Position numbers and translations under genes: made by a program. Shown piece after piece: positions 16,209 to 25,153 of a stretch of 34,139 bases of DNA. The stretch's first letter is position 1; every line of letters starts with the position of its first letter. Source of the stretch: Flavobacteriaceae bacterium (GTDB lineage Bacteria > Bacteroidota > Bacteroidia > Flavobacteriales > Flavobacteriaceae); contig JAKITQ010000033.1 of the NCBI GenBank assembly GCA_021647985.1, positions 1-34,139 of the forward strand. Direction: 5' to 3'. Under the pieces are notes generated by a model. It searched no databases, was not told the DNA's origin, and worked only from the letters and a program-made list of their open reading frames with translations.

Positions 16209-17483
16209 TTAGTTCTTATAAATTATCCCATTTTTCATTACAAAAACCACGTTTTCCATAGTTTTTATGTTTTTGGTTGGGTCTTCATCTACAGCAATTA
16301 TATCGGCATAATTACCAACAGCAATACGACCTATTTTATCATTTTTTAGAACAACTGCATTGTTGATAGTAGCAGTTTGTATGGCCTTCATTTCTGGCAT
16401 TCCAGCCTCTACCATAAAGTAAAATTCTTTACCATTTAATCCGTGAGGATAAACTCCAGCATCTGTACCAAAAGCAATTTTTACGCCTTTTTTATATGCT
16501 TTAGCAAATGTGCCTTGTATTTTTGGGCCAATTTCCAATGCTTTTGGAACTATGATTGCAGGATAATATCCTTTTATTTTTGCTTTGTCGCTAACTTCTT
16601 TGCCCGCAGTAATCGTAGGCACATAGTACACGTCATGATCAATCATCATTTGCATTGTTTTATCGCTCATTAGAGTACCATGTTCTATGGTTTTTACACC
16701 ACCTAAAATGGCCCTTTGCATACCTTCATCACCATGAGCATGTGCTGCTACATGCATATCATAATCTTTAGCTGTCTCACAAATAGCTTTGATCTCTTCG
16801 ATAGTGAATTGCGGATTTTGACCACTTTTGGCAACGCTTAAAACGCCCCCTGTAGCAGTAATTTTAATCCAATCAGCACCATTTTTATATCTTTGTCTAA
16901 CAGCTTTTCTTGCATCAGAAACACCGTTGACCACACCTTCTTTTGGACCTGGGTCTCCCATTAGCTCTTTTCGGCTACCATTGGTAGGGTCGGCATGACC
17001 ACCCGTTGTAGCTAAAGCTTTACCAGCAGTATAAATTCTAGGTCCGTCAACATAACCTTTACTAATTGCATTTCTTAAAGCAATATTTACACCACTACCA
17101 CCAAGATCTCTAACCGTTGTAAAACCTGCAAGTAAGGTTGTTTTAGCAAAAACTGTTGAATGAAAAGCAGCATCCACATCATTTAAAGTATATCGCTCTA
17201 AATAAATGTTTGGATTGGATTCATTTTCAATGTGTACATGCATATCGATTAAACCTGGTAGAACGGTTTTGTTTTTTAGATCAATTATTTTGTCTGCATT
17301 AGTACTTGGTTTTTTATAACCCTTTTCAATTGCAGTAATTTTATTTTCGGATACAACAACAGTCATTTCTTTTAAAATTTTTCCATTTTTGGTGTCGATT
17401 AGTTTACCGCAATGTATATAAGTGTTTTGCGAAAAAATAATTGAGGTAAAAAATAAAAAGATGCTGATACTTAAAAATTTCAT
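16209..17483 (-). CDS. Secreted amidohydrolase (imidazolonepropionase / Xaa-Pro dipeptidase-like)
   Basis: Metal-dependent amidohydrolase of the TIM-barrel superfamily. The start was placed at the ATG at 17483, giving 424 residues, because it opens a clean signal peptide MKFLSISIFLFFTSIIFSQ; the longer frame would overlap the divergent SDR gene. Metal ligands are visible in MHVHIE after GLIDM, in AAHAHGDEGMQ, in TIEHGT and in FGTDAGVYPHG. This arrangement matches the periplasmic amidohydrolases annotated as Xaa-Pro dipeptidase or imidazolonepropionase-like. The substrate is not predictable; peptidase or lactonase activity is possible. It converges with the beta-helix gene, 9 bp apart. Confidence 0.9.
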   Translation of the reverse strand: MKFLSISIFLFFTSIIFSQNTYIHCGKLIDTKNGKILKEMTVVVSENKITAIEKGYKKPSTNADKIIDLKNKTVLPGLIDMHVHIENESNPNIYLERYTLNDVDAAFHSTVFAKTTLLAGFTTVRDLGGSGVNIALRNAISKGYVDGPRIYTAGKALATTGGHADPTNGSRKELMGDPGPKEGVVNGVSDARKAVRQRYKNGADWIKITATGGVLSVAKSGQNPQFTIEEIKAICETAKDYDMHVAAHAHGDEGMQRAILGGVKTIEHGTLMSDKTMQMMIDHDVYYVPTITAGKEVSDKAKIKGYYPAIIVPKALEIGPKIQGTFAKAYKKGVKIAFGTDAGVYPHGLNGKEFYFMVEAGMPEMKAIQTATINNAVVLKNDKIGRIAVGNYADIIAVDEDPTKNIKTMENVVFVMKNGIIYKN

Positions 17484-17533
17484 AATTTTGATTGTTAATT
17501 TTTGATAAATATAACATTTAAAATGGATTATAA

Positions 17534-18226
17534 ATGATTTCAAAAAATATAATTATAACAGGAGCCAGCAGAGGTATTGGACTAGAACTGGTTAAATATT
17601 TTAGTGCTTTAAAGCATCAAGTTTTAGCTTTAACACGAAATAAGCAAAAATTGGAACCCTTACAAAAATTGAATTCAAATATCACTTGTTTGGAACTGGA
17701 TATTTGTGATGAAAGTGATTTGACATTGGTTGAAAATTTTGTAAATAAAAATTGGAAAAAAGTAGATATCCTTATCCATAACGCAGGAGTACTTATTCAT
17801 AAACCTTTTCAAAAAACTACGCTTGATGATTTTGCAGCTATCTATAAAGTAAATGTTTTTTCGGTGGTATCATTAACACAAATAATATTACCTTTTTTAC
17901 AAAAAGGAAGTCATGTGGTTGCTATAAGTAGCATGGGTGGCATACAAGGAAGTGTGAAATTTGCAGGTTTGTCAGCTTATAGTTCTTCTAAAGGTGCCTT
18001 AATTACCTTGATGGAGTTACTCGCAGAAGAATATAAAGAAAGTGGGATTGCGTTCAATACTTTAGCCCTAGGCGCTGTGCAAACTGAAATGTTGGCGCAG
18101 GCATTTCCCGATTTTAAAGCTACAATTACTGCTATTGAAATGGCAAATTATATTGGTTATTTTTCCCTTTCGGGGAATGAAATGTATAACGGTAAAGTGT
18201 TACAGGTTTCAAATTCAACACCTTAG
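17534..18226 (+). CDS. SDR family NAD(P)-dependent oxidoreductase
   Basis: Classical short-chain dehydrogenase/reductase, 230 residues. The cofactor motif TGASRGIG is at 9-16, NAG at 83-85, the catalytic Ser in ISSMGG (132-133) and Y149-x3-K153 in AYSSSKGAL. The short length and missing C-terminal extension suggest a small-molecule reductase of unknown substrate. The start overlaps nothing once the amidohydrolase start is corrected; the two are divergent with a 50-bp gap. A phase-locked heptamer array begins exactly at its stop codon. Confidence 0.92.
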   Translation: MISKNIIITGASRGIGLELVKYFSALKHQVLALTRNKQKLEPLQKLNSNITCLELDICDESDLTLVENFVNKNWKKVDILIHNAGVLIHKPFQKTTLDDFAAIYKVNVFSVVSLTQIILPFLQKGSHVVAISSMGGIQGSVKFAGLSAYSSSKGALITLMELLAEEYKESGIAFNTLALGAVQTEMLAQAFPDFKATITAIEMANYIGYFSLSGNEMYNGKVLQVSNSTP

Positions 18227-18406
18227 AAGGTAGAACGTAGCAGGTAGCAGGTAGAAAGTAGAAAGTTAAGTATTGTATACCAATTACTTTATACCAGCTA
18301 CTTGTTACCAAATACTAATGAACAAATTACAAAAGCCAAAAGCCAAAAGCCAAAAGCCAAAAGCCGATATCAAAATACCTAATACCCGCTACTAAGTATT
18401 ACCATC
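18225..18406. repeat. Phase-locked heptamer array, strand-flipping
   Basis: From the SDR stop codon onward about 26 units keep a strict 7-bp phase. The left part reads AGAAGGT, AGAACGT, AGCAGGT (x2), AGAAAGT (x2). The right part reads NNNNTAC units such as CAATTAC, TTTATAC, CAGCTAC, TTGTTAC and CAAATAC. Then CAAAAGC repeats five times (18330-18364), followed by AAAATAC, CTAATAC and CCGCTAC. The GTA of the left part and the TAC of the right part are complementary, so the array reverses sense in its middle. No gene is inside. The rest of the gap to 18469 shows nothing further. Confidence 0.9.
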
Positions 18407-18469
18407 CAATAATAAAATTACTTAGAACTTATTCTTTTTTGTATTTTTACGTCATTAAAATAAAGTTGT

Positions 18470-19072
18470 TTGAGCGATAAAAAAGAAATTTTAAACAAAT
18501 ACCTTCCCGAGAAATCGGTAGCCTTGGTAATTGACATATTAGAAAAACACCCTTGTCATTTAAAAATTGTTAATAATAGAAAAACCAAGCATGGTGATTT
18601 TAGAAAATATCCCGATGGGAAGTATCAAATTACTGTAAATAATGGTTTGAATAAGTATCGGTTCTTGTTGACATTAATTCATGAAATTGCCCATTTAATT
18701 AGTTATAAAAGCAATAAAAATATTAAACCTCATGGTATGGAATGGAAGAGGAATTTTCAACATTTAATGTTGCCATTTGTGAATCCTGATATTTATCCAA
18801 AAGAAATTTTAGCTTTTTTAGCACATTACTTAATTAATCCTAAAGCAAGTACAGATACTGATATTAAATTATCCTTGGCTTTAAAACAGTTTGATGAAAA
18901 AACAGATAAAAATTATATTTTCGAAATACCATTAGCGAGTAAATTTATGCATAACAACAAAGTATTTGTTCGGGGAAATAAAAGAAGAACAAGATATGAA
19001 TGTACAGAAGTATATTCAGATAAAAAATATTTATTCCATGCTAATGCAGAAGTGGATCTGATAAAAATTTAA
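18470..19072 (+). CDS. SprT-like zinc metalloprotease domain protein
   Basis: SprT/SPRTN-like domain protein, 200 residues. The zinc site is HEIAH at 71-75 in LIHEIAHLISY, with His88 in KPHGMEWK as probable third ligand. The C-terminal region contains RGNKRRTRYECTEVYSDKKYLFHANAEVDLI, a small beta domain without the usual zinc-ribbon CxxC pairs. The start is a TTG at 18470; no better in-frame ATG is present upstream of KYLPEKSVAL, which matches where relatives begin. The mannose-1-phosphate guanylyltransferase gene follows after 10 bp, a common flavobacterial pair. The cellular substrate is unknown. Confidence 0.87.
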   Translation: MSDKKEILNKYLPEKSVALVIDILEKHPCHLKIVNNRKTKHGDFRKYPDGKYQITVNNGLNKYRFLLTLIHEIAHLISYKSNKNIKPHGMEWKRNFQHLMLPFVNPDIYPKEILAFLAHYLINPKASTDTDIKLSLALKQFDEKTDKNYIFEIPLASKFMHNNKVFVRGNKRRTRYECTEVYSDKKYLFHANAEVDLIKI

Positions 19073-19082
19073 TGATATAAAA

Positions 19083-20156
19083 ATGAATAAAAATTATTAT
19101 GCCGTAATCATGGCTGGTGGAGTTGGTTCTAGGTTTTGGCCGGTTAGCACACCTCAAAATCCGAAACAATTTCACGATATGTTAGGTACAGGTGAATCAT
19201 TAATTCAAAATACTTTTTCAAGATTGGAAAAATTAATTCCTAAAGAAAATATTTTAATTGCAACCAACGAGCGATATAAAAATTTGGTTTTAGAACACCT
19301 GTCTCAAGTAAAAGAAAACCAATTGTTATTAGAGCCTGCTATGCGAAATACGGCTCCTTGTATTTTGTATAGTGCTTTAAAAATTCAAAATTTGAATAAA
19401 GATGCAGTGATGATCGTTGCACCTTCAGATCATTTTATTGAAAACGAAGCTGAATTTGTTCGCCAAGTAGAAATAGCTTTTAAAGCATGTGAAAAGGAGG
19501 ATATATTAATGACTTTAGGTATAAAACCGTCACATCCAAATACGGGGTATGGTTATATTCAATTTAGCAATTCCGATAAGGAAATAAAAAAGGTAATCAA
19601 CTTCACAGAAAAGCCAAATTTAGAAACAGCCAAACAATTTATTAATCAAGGAGATTATTTGTGGAATGCAGGTATTTTTGTATGGAGTGTTAAGAGTATT
19701 ATCAATGCTTTTGAACAAAGTTTAGGTAGTATGTGCACACTTTTTAATGCTGGAAACTCATATTGGAATACTGAAAATGAATCCAAATTTATTAAAGACA
19801 ATTACGCTAAAGCGGAAAATGTTTCTATTGATTACGGAATTATGGAAGGTGCTAAGAATGTATATGTTTTACCTGTTGAATTTGGATGGAATGATTTGGG
19901 TACTTGGGGTTCATTATTTGAAAAGTTATCAAAAGATTCAAATAACAATGCTGTGGTTAATGCAAAACCTTTATTGATAGATGCTAATAATAACATGGTT
20001 AGAACCACAAAGGGTAAAAAAATTATAGTACAAGGAATAAGTGATTATATAATTGTTGAAACAGAAGATACCATTTTAATTTATCCAAAATCTGAAGAGC
20101 AAGGCATTAAACAGGTTTCAAAAGATGCTGAAATTAAGATGGGTTCTAAAAATTAA
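19083..20156 (+). CDS. manC: Mannose-1-phosphate guanylyltransferase
   Basis: GDP-mannose pyrophosphorylase, which makes GDP-mannose from GTP and mannose 1-phosphate for glycan and polysaccharide synthesis. The 357-residue protein has the nucleotidyltransferase signature MAGGVGSRFWPVSTPQNPKQF (10-30), LLEPAMRNTAPCI, VAPSDHFI and NFTEKPNLETAKQF, then GDYLWNAGIFVW and VSIDYGIMEGAKNVYVLPVEFGWNDLGTW. The C-terminal cupin (phosphomannose isomerase) domain of bifunctional enzymes is absent, which is normal for this group. The last seven codons are part of a 21-bp inverted repeat whose other arm lies downstream (20436-20456). Confidence 0.95.
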   Translation: MNKNYYAVIMAGGVGSRFWPVSTPQNPKQFHDMLGTGESLIQNTFSRLEKLIPKENILIATNERYKNLVLEHLSQVKENQLLLEPAMRNTAPCILYSALKIQNLNKDAVMIVAPSDHFIENEAEFVRQVEIAFKACEKEDILMTLGIKPSHPNTGYGYIQFSNSDKEIKKVINFTEKPNLETAKQFINQGDYLWNAGIFVWSVKSIINAFEQSLGSMCTLFNAGNSYWNTENESKFIKDNYAKAENVSIDYGIMEGAKNVYVLPVEFGWNDLGTWGSLFEKLSKDSNNNAVVNAKPLLIDANNNMVRTTKGKKIIVQGISDYIIVETEDTILIYPKSEEQGIKQVSKDAEIKMGSKN

Positions 20157-20456
20157 TTTCTTTACTTACGCCTTTTTTTATTTTTTAAATAAGTGTTCGT
20201 GATGTGCTTCGCAATTCAAAAAACAAAGAGAATAAATGAGGTGCGAGGCTCTATTTTTTTTGAATAGCCTTAGCTATTGAAAAAAAAGATAACGAAGCAG
20301 ATTATTTGTTATCTTTGTTCCCATAAGGGTTTTTAGAGTTTTCCAGATACTGCTTAAAATTTTATTGTATTATCTAGATAGTACTTCAAAAATTATAGTT
20401 GCCTCTGAAAAACTCTGAAAATTTTGATGCGAATGAATTTTTAGAACCCATCTTAA
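20134..20456. repeat. Nested inverted repeats after manC
   Basis: A perfect 21-bp inverted repeat links 20134-20154 (manC 3' end) with 20436-20456. Inside are a 15-bp hairpin with one mismatch and a CTTA loop (20254-20268 with 20273-20287), a 9-bp stem AAAGATAAC/GTTATCTTT (about 20285-20318), and an imperfect pair around AGAGTTTTCCAG (about 20331-20347) and CTGAAAAACTCT (about 20406-20422). This fills the 357-bp manC-DUF389 gap, which contains no gene. None of the hairpins has a good T tail. Confidence 0.8.
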
Positions 20457-20513
20457 GTTTTAATATTATTTTTTTTATTAGATTTACTTTCAATTACCCA
20501 AACACCAAACTAA

Positions 20514-21989
20514 ATGGAAGAAAATATTGATGATAAAAAACAAGCAAAACAGATAAAGGAAGAGCTTGAACAAGAACAAAAAATTGAAGAGCATAAGGAG
20601 GAAGTTCAAAAAGATTTTAAAGGCTTTTTTCAAAGTTTAAAAGAATTTTTAGGAGAACTTTTAAATATTAAAGTAAGTACTGATAAGGATGCTACTGCCC
20701 AAACCATTAAGGATGGTATTTCAATGAAGGGGCATACAGCGTGGATTTTGGTGTTTTCCATATTAATTGCTTCTATAGGGTTGAATGTTAGCTCTACCGC
20801 TGTTGTGATCGGAGCCATGCTTATTTCACCTTTGATGGGGCCAATTTTAGGAGTTGGATTTTCCATTGGTATTAATGATATAGATACTTTGCGTTCTTCA
20901 ATGGTTAACTTAGGAGTTATGGTAGCTTTGAGCTTGTTAACTTCATTTCTATTTTTTAGTATTCCTATTTTTCAAGAGGCAACACCCGAGATAATTGCAA
21001 GAACAAAACCCGATGTGAGAGATGTTTTAATTGCTGTTTTCGGTGGTTTGGCATTAATTATTGCCATTAGTAGGCCAAGATCTCAATTTAATACAGTAGC
21101 TGGTGTGGCAATTGCTACAGCCTTAATGCCTCCCTTATGTACTGCGGGATTTGGGTTAGCAACCGGACAATTTAATTATTTTGGTGGTGCTATATTTTTA
21201 TTTACTATCAATTCCATTTTTATTGCTTTAGCTGCCTTTGCCATTACCAAGTATTTACAGTTTCCAATGGTAAAATATATCAATCAGGCCAAACGAAAAC
21301 GCATTTCTCAATTTGCTTCCTTGATTGCATTGATTATTTTTTCGTTTAGTATCTTTTTGTTTTACCAATTGTATCTTTTAAACCAATATACAACAAATGC
21401 TGAAAATTTTATTAATAAAATTGAAATGGAAGGTGTAAATATTATTGGTGATATAAAAGAAAGTATTGATTATGATAATAAAGAAATTAAACTATATGTT
21501 TTTGGAAATAGTTATACAAAACATGATGAAGAAAGATGGAACAATCAATTAAAAGAATCAGGTTTAAAAAACACCAAACTTATTATTTTACAAAGCCAAG
21601 ATGACTCTAAGGTAAGAGATGATATAGATCAAATAAAGGAAATGTACATCAATAATTACAATATGTTAAGCGCAAAAGATGAATCTATTAAAGAAAAAGA
21701 TATAAGAATTAATAAATTGGAAAAAGATTTGCGAAGGTATTATGATAATGAAATATTGTTTGATCAAGTTTTTAAAGAAATAGAAATTAATTATAAAGGT
21801 TTGAAAGAAATTGGTTTTGCAAAAGAATTTGTTTCCAATTTTAAAAAAACGGATACGATATCTGTAATTTCTGTAAAATGGAAAGCTATGGTTAGAAAAA
21901 ATCAAAGAAGAATTCAGGAAAAAAGATTAAAGAAATGGATGGAAGTTAGGTTAAAATTAAAAAATATTGAGATAAGACAACTTGATTAA
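20514..21989 (+). CDS. DUF389 (TIGR00341-type) membrane protein
   Basis: Integral membrane protein of the DUF389 family, 491 residues, function not established. The N-terminus (1-60) is charged and coiled-coil-like (KQAKQIKEELEQEQKIEEHKEE). Residues about 75-300 contain six or so hydrophobic segments with the family motif VVIGAMLISPLMGPILG, then RDVLIAVFGGLALI, VAIATALMPPLCTAGFGLA and FGGAIFLFTINSIFIAL. The C-terminal third (about 310-491) is soluble and predicted coiled-coil with many Lys and Glu (SIKEKDIRINKLEKDLRRYYDNE). That long tail is larger than in minimal DUF389 proteins and may be cytoplasmic or periplasmic. Confidence 0.9.
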   Translation: MEENIDDKKQAKQIKEELEQEQKIEEHKEEVQKDFKGFFQSLKEFLGELLNIKVSTDKDATAQTIKDGISMKGHTAWILVFSILIASIGLNVSSTAVVIGAMLISPLMGPILGVGFSIGINDIDTLRSSMVNLGVMVALSLLTSFLFFSIPIFQEATPEIIARTKPDVRDVLIAVFGGLALIIAISRPRSQFNTVAGVAIATALMPPLCTAGFGLATGQFNYFGGAIFLFTINSIFIALAAFAITKYLQFPMVKYINQAKRKRISQFASLIALIIFSFSIFLFYQLYLLNQYTTNAENFINKIEMEGVNIIGDIKESIDYDNKEIKLYVFGNSYTKHDEERWNNQLKESGLKNTKLIILQSQDDSKVRDDIDQIKEMYINNYNMLSAKDESIKEKDIRINKLEKDLRRYYDNEILFDQVFKEIEINYKGLKEIGFAKEFVSNFKKTDTISVISVKWKAMVRKNQRRIQEKRLKKWMEVRLKLKNIEIRQLD

Positions 21990-22011
21990 AAAAACACTTC
22001 GTGTAATTTTG
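21982..22011 (+). promoter_or_regulatory. Promoter candidate overlapping inverted ACGAAGTGTT element
   Basis: -33 TTG at 21982-21984, 19-bp spacer and exact TAATTTTG -7 box at 22004-22011. The spacer contains ACACTTCGTGT, the inverted copy of the dispersed motif found at 10403-10418. The protease start is 138 bp further on. Confidence 0.5.
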
Positions 22012-22148
22012 AGTGATACATATAGAGTTTTATATTAAATATTTGAATATCAATGAGTTATTTCGTATAAGCATTGTTATAGAACTGACTATAAATTAAT
22101 CGTATACTAAAATAAAACGGTAACTGTAAAAGGCAAAATGTTTAATTT

Positions 22149-23357
22149 ATGACTTATATAAAGCTTATTTTTAGCTTATTATTTATTTTGCCTATATATG
22201 GGCAAAGCGTAAATTTTAATAAGGGAAAATCTATAAAAAAACATTTTTATACTGAAATTAATTATACCGAAATACAAGGAAAAATTATAATTCCAGCCAT
22301 AATTGAAGGGAATACTTATCATTTTTTATTAGATACAGGAGCTCCAAATTTAATATCGTTTGATTTGTACAAAAAAATAAAATCCAAATCAATTAAAACG
22401 ATAACAGTAAAGGATGCCAATAATAAAAAAATGAAGATGCAGATTGTATCGATGCCTCTTATAAAAATTGGTGATGTAACTTTTAAAAATACACCAACAA
22501 TTGTTAATCATTCGTCCACCAATTTTATTTTTGATTGTTTTGAAGTTGATGGTATTATAGGTAGTAACCTTTTGCGAAATTCCATCATACAATTTCTTCC
22601 AAAAATTAAAACAATAAAAATTTCAAGTGATACAGATAAAATAAAATATAATGAAAATAAAGCTATGAATTTATCTCTTCACGGTAAACAAAGTAGTCCA
22701 TATATAAGAATAGATTTACAAGGTAGAAATAGTGTAAGAGAACTTGTTTTATTTGATACAGGAATGAAGGGGTTTTATGATTTATCAAAAAGGAAATATG
22801 ATGATTTAAAATCGAAAGATATTTTTATAAAATTAGAAGAGGCAACCGGAACAGAAAGTATTGGCTTATTTGGACCTTCTAATATAAAGAAGCAATACCG
22901 ATTAATTATCTCTCAAATTAAAGTTGGTAATGCGGGGTTTAAAAATATTTTTATTACTACAACAAGTGCAAAACATTCAAGAATTGGGTCTGATATTTTA
23001 AAGTATGGTAGCGTAATTCTAGATTATAAGAATAAAAAATTTGTATTTGAACCTTTTCAGGAAAGCGTAGATCTCAATGAAAAAATACTTGGAATTAGCT
23101 TTAATATTATTGATGACCAACTTGTTGTGGGTATGGTTTGGGAGGGTAAGCTTAAAAATGAGATTAGTTTTGGTGATAAAATTGTAAGTATTAACGGCGT
23201 AGATTTTAGGAAGATCAATGTTTGTGATATTATTACTAAAGAATCTATTTTTAAAAAGAATGACACCTTAAATATTGAATTTGAAAATAATAAAGGAATT
23301 GTAAAAAGAATAAAATTAATTAAGGAAGATCCTTTAAAAGAGATGCTTTTGAAGTAA
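22149..23357 (+). CDS. Retropepsin-like aspartyl protease with PDZ-like C-terminus
   Basis: Secreted 402-residue protein with signal peptide MTYIKLIFSLLFILPIYGQ. Two pepsin-type half-domains are present: FLLDTGAPNLIS with Asp62-Thr-Gly and LVLFDTGMKGFYDL with Asp203-Thr-Gly. Each is followed by a hydrophobic G-I-I-G/S-D strand (VDGIIGSNLL, RIGSDILKYG). The tail (about 315-402) resembles a PDZ domain (GISFNIIDDQLVVGMVW, ISFGDKIVSINGVDF). Such single-chain double-DTG proteins with PDZ are widespread in Bacteroidota; the substrate is unknown. It is convergent with the Mla-type operon, 31 bp apart. Confidence 0.86.
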   Translation: MTYIKLIFSLLFILPIYGQSVNFNKGKSIKKHFYTEINYTEIQGKIIIPAIIEGNTYHFLLDTGAPNLISFDLYKKIKSKSIKTITVKDANNKKMKMQIVSMPLIKIGDVTFKNTPTIVNHSSTNFIFDCFEVDGIIGSNLLRNSIIQFLPKIKTIKISSDTDKIKYNENKAMNLSLHGKQSSPYIRIDLQGRNSVRELVLFDTGMKGFYDLSKRKYDDLKSKDIFIKLEEATGTESIGLFGPSNIKKQYRLIISQIKVGNAGFKNIFITTTSAKHSRIGSDILKYGSVILDYKNKKFVFEPFQESVDLNEKILGISFNIIDDQLVVGMVWEGKLKNEISFGDKIVSINGVDFRKINVCDIITKESIFKKNDTLNIEFENNKGIVKRIKLIKEDPLKEMLLK

Positions 23358-23388
23358 TAAATAAATTAAGATAGTTACGATATTATGT

Positions 23389-24150
23389 TTATACTTTATT
23401 GTAAACTTCTCTAACTTTTTTAAATAAATTAGAAGAATAAACAAAATCGGTTACTGCTTTATTATCAGTTTTAAAAATATTTTTATGTGATCCTTCCCAT
23501 TCTTTTATACCGTTCTTTAAAAAAATAATTTTTTCACCAATTTCCATAACCGAATTCATATCATGTGAATTTATTATGGTTGTTATCTGATATTCGTCAG
23601 TAATCTCTTGAATTAAGTTATCTATAACGATAGCAGTTTTTGGGTCAAGCCCAGAATTTGGTTCGTCACAAAACAAATATTTAGGGTTCATTACTATTGC
23701 TCTGGCAATGGCAACTCTTTTTTGCATACCCCCTGAAATTTCAGCGGGGTATTTCTCATTTACATTTTCAAGATTAACTCTTTTTAAAACAAAGTTAACC
23801 CTGTCAATCATTTCTTCTAAATTTTGATTCGTAAACATTTTTAAAGGAAACATAATGTTGTTTTGAATAGTATCAGAATCGAAAAGTGCTCCTCCTTGAA
23901 ATACCATTCCTATTTCTTTACGTAAACCTCTTTTTTCTTTAGTGGTCATCTTACTATAGTGCCTTCCATCATAACATATGTCGCCGCTATCGGGTTCAAA
24001 AAGACCCAATAAGCATTTTAAAAAAACTGTTTTTCCTGAACCGCTTGTACCAATAATCATGCTGGTATCTCCCTTTTCAAAGCTTGCGGAAACACCTTTT
24101 AATACATTGTTTTCACCGAAGGATTTATATAAATCTGTAATTTCTATCAT
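23389..24150 (-). CDS. MlaF-like ABC transporter ATP-binding protein
   Basis: ATPase of an Mla/MCE-type phospholipid ABC transporter. The start was placed at the ATG at 24150 (253 residues): MIEITDLYKSFGENNVLKGV is the usual opening, and the 21 extra upstream residues would overlap the permease. Walker A is GTSGSGKT, the signature is ISGGMQKRVAIARA, Walker B is YLFCDEPNSGLDP, and the switch His lies in INSHDMNSV. The permease gene ends 2 bp upstream, so they are translationally coupled. No MCE-domain (MlaD) gene is seen on this side of the window. Confidence 0.93.
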   Translation of the reverse strand: MIEITDLYKSFGENNVLKGVSASFEKGDTSMIIGTSGSGKTVFLKCLLGLFEPDSGDICYDGRHYSKMTTKEKRGLRKEIGMVFQGGALFDSDTIQNNIMFPLKMFTNQNLEEMIDRVNFVLKRVNLENVNEKYPAEISGGMQKRVAIARAIVMNPKYLFCDEPNSGLDPKTAIVIDNLIQEITDEYQITTIINSHDMNSVMEIGEKIIFLKNGIKEWEGSHKNIFKTDNKAVTDFVYSSNLFKKVREVYNKV

Positions 24151-24152
24151 CT

Positions 24153-24893
24153 TTAGCCTAATAACATTTGCGTTAAAAAATAATTTAAAACAATAATTAC
24201 AACACTGGTCCATACTACTGCTTGCGTACTTGCCTTACCTACTTCTAATGATCCTCCTTTGACATAATATCCATAAAAAGATGGAATTGTTGCAATTAGA
24301 AATGCAAATACCATGGTTTTAATTAAGGAATATTGAATATAAAATGGATTGAAATCTTCTCGAATACCAATAATATAGTCGTCGGATGAAAATAAACCTG
24401 TTGCAAAACCAGAAACCCAACCTCCAAAAATACCTAAAAACATGGCCAGTAAAATAATAAAGGGATAAAAAGAAACAGCAGCAATAATCTTAGGTAAAAC
24501 CAAGTGATTTAATGAGTTTACTCCCATAACTTCCAAGGCGTCAATTTGTTCTGTAACCCGCATAGTACCTATGCTGGAAGTGATATAGGACCCAACTTTC
24601 CCTGCCAATACAACGGACATGAAAGTTGGAGAAAATTCTAATATAATAGATCTTTTCGTTGCAAAACCAATTAAGTATTTAGGTATCCACGGATTGTCAA
24701 CGTTAAGCGCTGTTTGAATGGCCACAACACCACCTACAAAAAATGAAATAAAAGCAACGATACCTATTGATTTTAAGCCGAGTTCTTCAATTTCTTTAAA
24801 TAAGTTTTCTCTAAAAATGGATCTTTTTTGAGGTCTTCTAAAAACCTGACCCAACATAATAAAGTATTTTCCTATATTTTTTAAATAAATCAT
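24153..24893 (-). CDS. MlaE-like ABC transporter permease
   Basis: Permease of the MlaE/YrbE family, 246 residues with about five hydrophobic segments. Family features are [15 protein letters not shown], the [39 protein letters not shown]-like block (read here with LEFSPTF) and the following [17 protein letters not shown]. It works with the adjacent ATPase in moving phospholipid between inner and outer membrane in the asymmetric envelope. A minus-strand -7 box TATTTTTG lies at 24941-24948, 48 bp upstream; a -33 TTG was not found. Confidence 0.94.
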   Translation of the reverse strand: [246 protein letters not shown]

Positions 24894-25031
24894 ATTAATT
24901 AGTATGACGCTAAATTATTAAAAAATTATCGCTGTATGAGCAAAAATAAAAATAATATTGAACATATTAGTTTTTGAATCGGATTGTATATAAATTTTAG
25001 GGTATTATTAGAAAATACTACATTATATTAA

Positions 25032-25153
25032 ATAAAAAACAAAAAACTCTCCATTTTCATGAAGAGTTTTCCTCTTTAACAATAACAATTTTCCCTAGTT
25101 TTGTTTATAAAAACTAATGAGATAATACAACGCAAATTAAAATTGTTTATTGT
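25032..25153 (-). ncRNA. Putative small RNA, repeat copy 1
   Basis: First of three copies of a ~120-bp sequence. On the minus strand it contains a 5' hairpin TAGTTTT/AAAACTA, an unpaired linker, then AAAACTCT/AGAGTTTT with a 12-nt loop followed by TTGTTTTTTA, a rho-independent terminator shape. It differs from copy 2 at only two positions (25071 and 25138). On the plus strand the same hairpin also precedes a T-rich run, so bidirectional termination is possible. No canonical promoter was identified. It lies upstream of the mla promoter. Confidence 0.5.
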
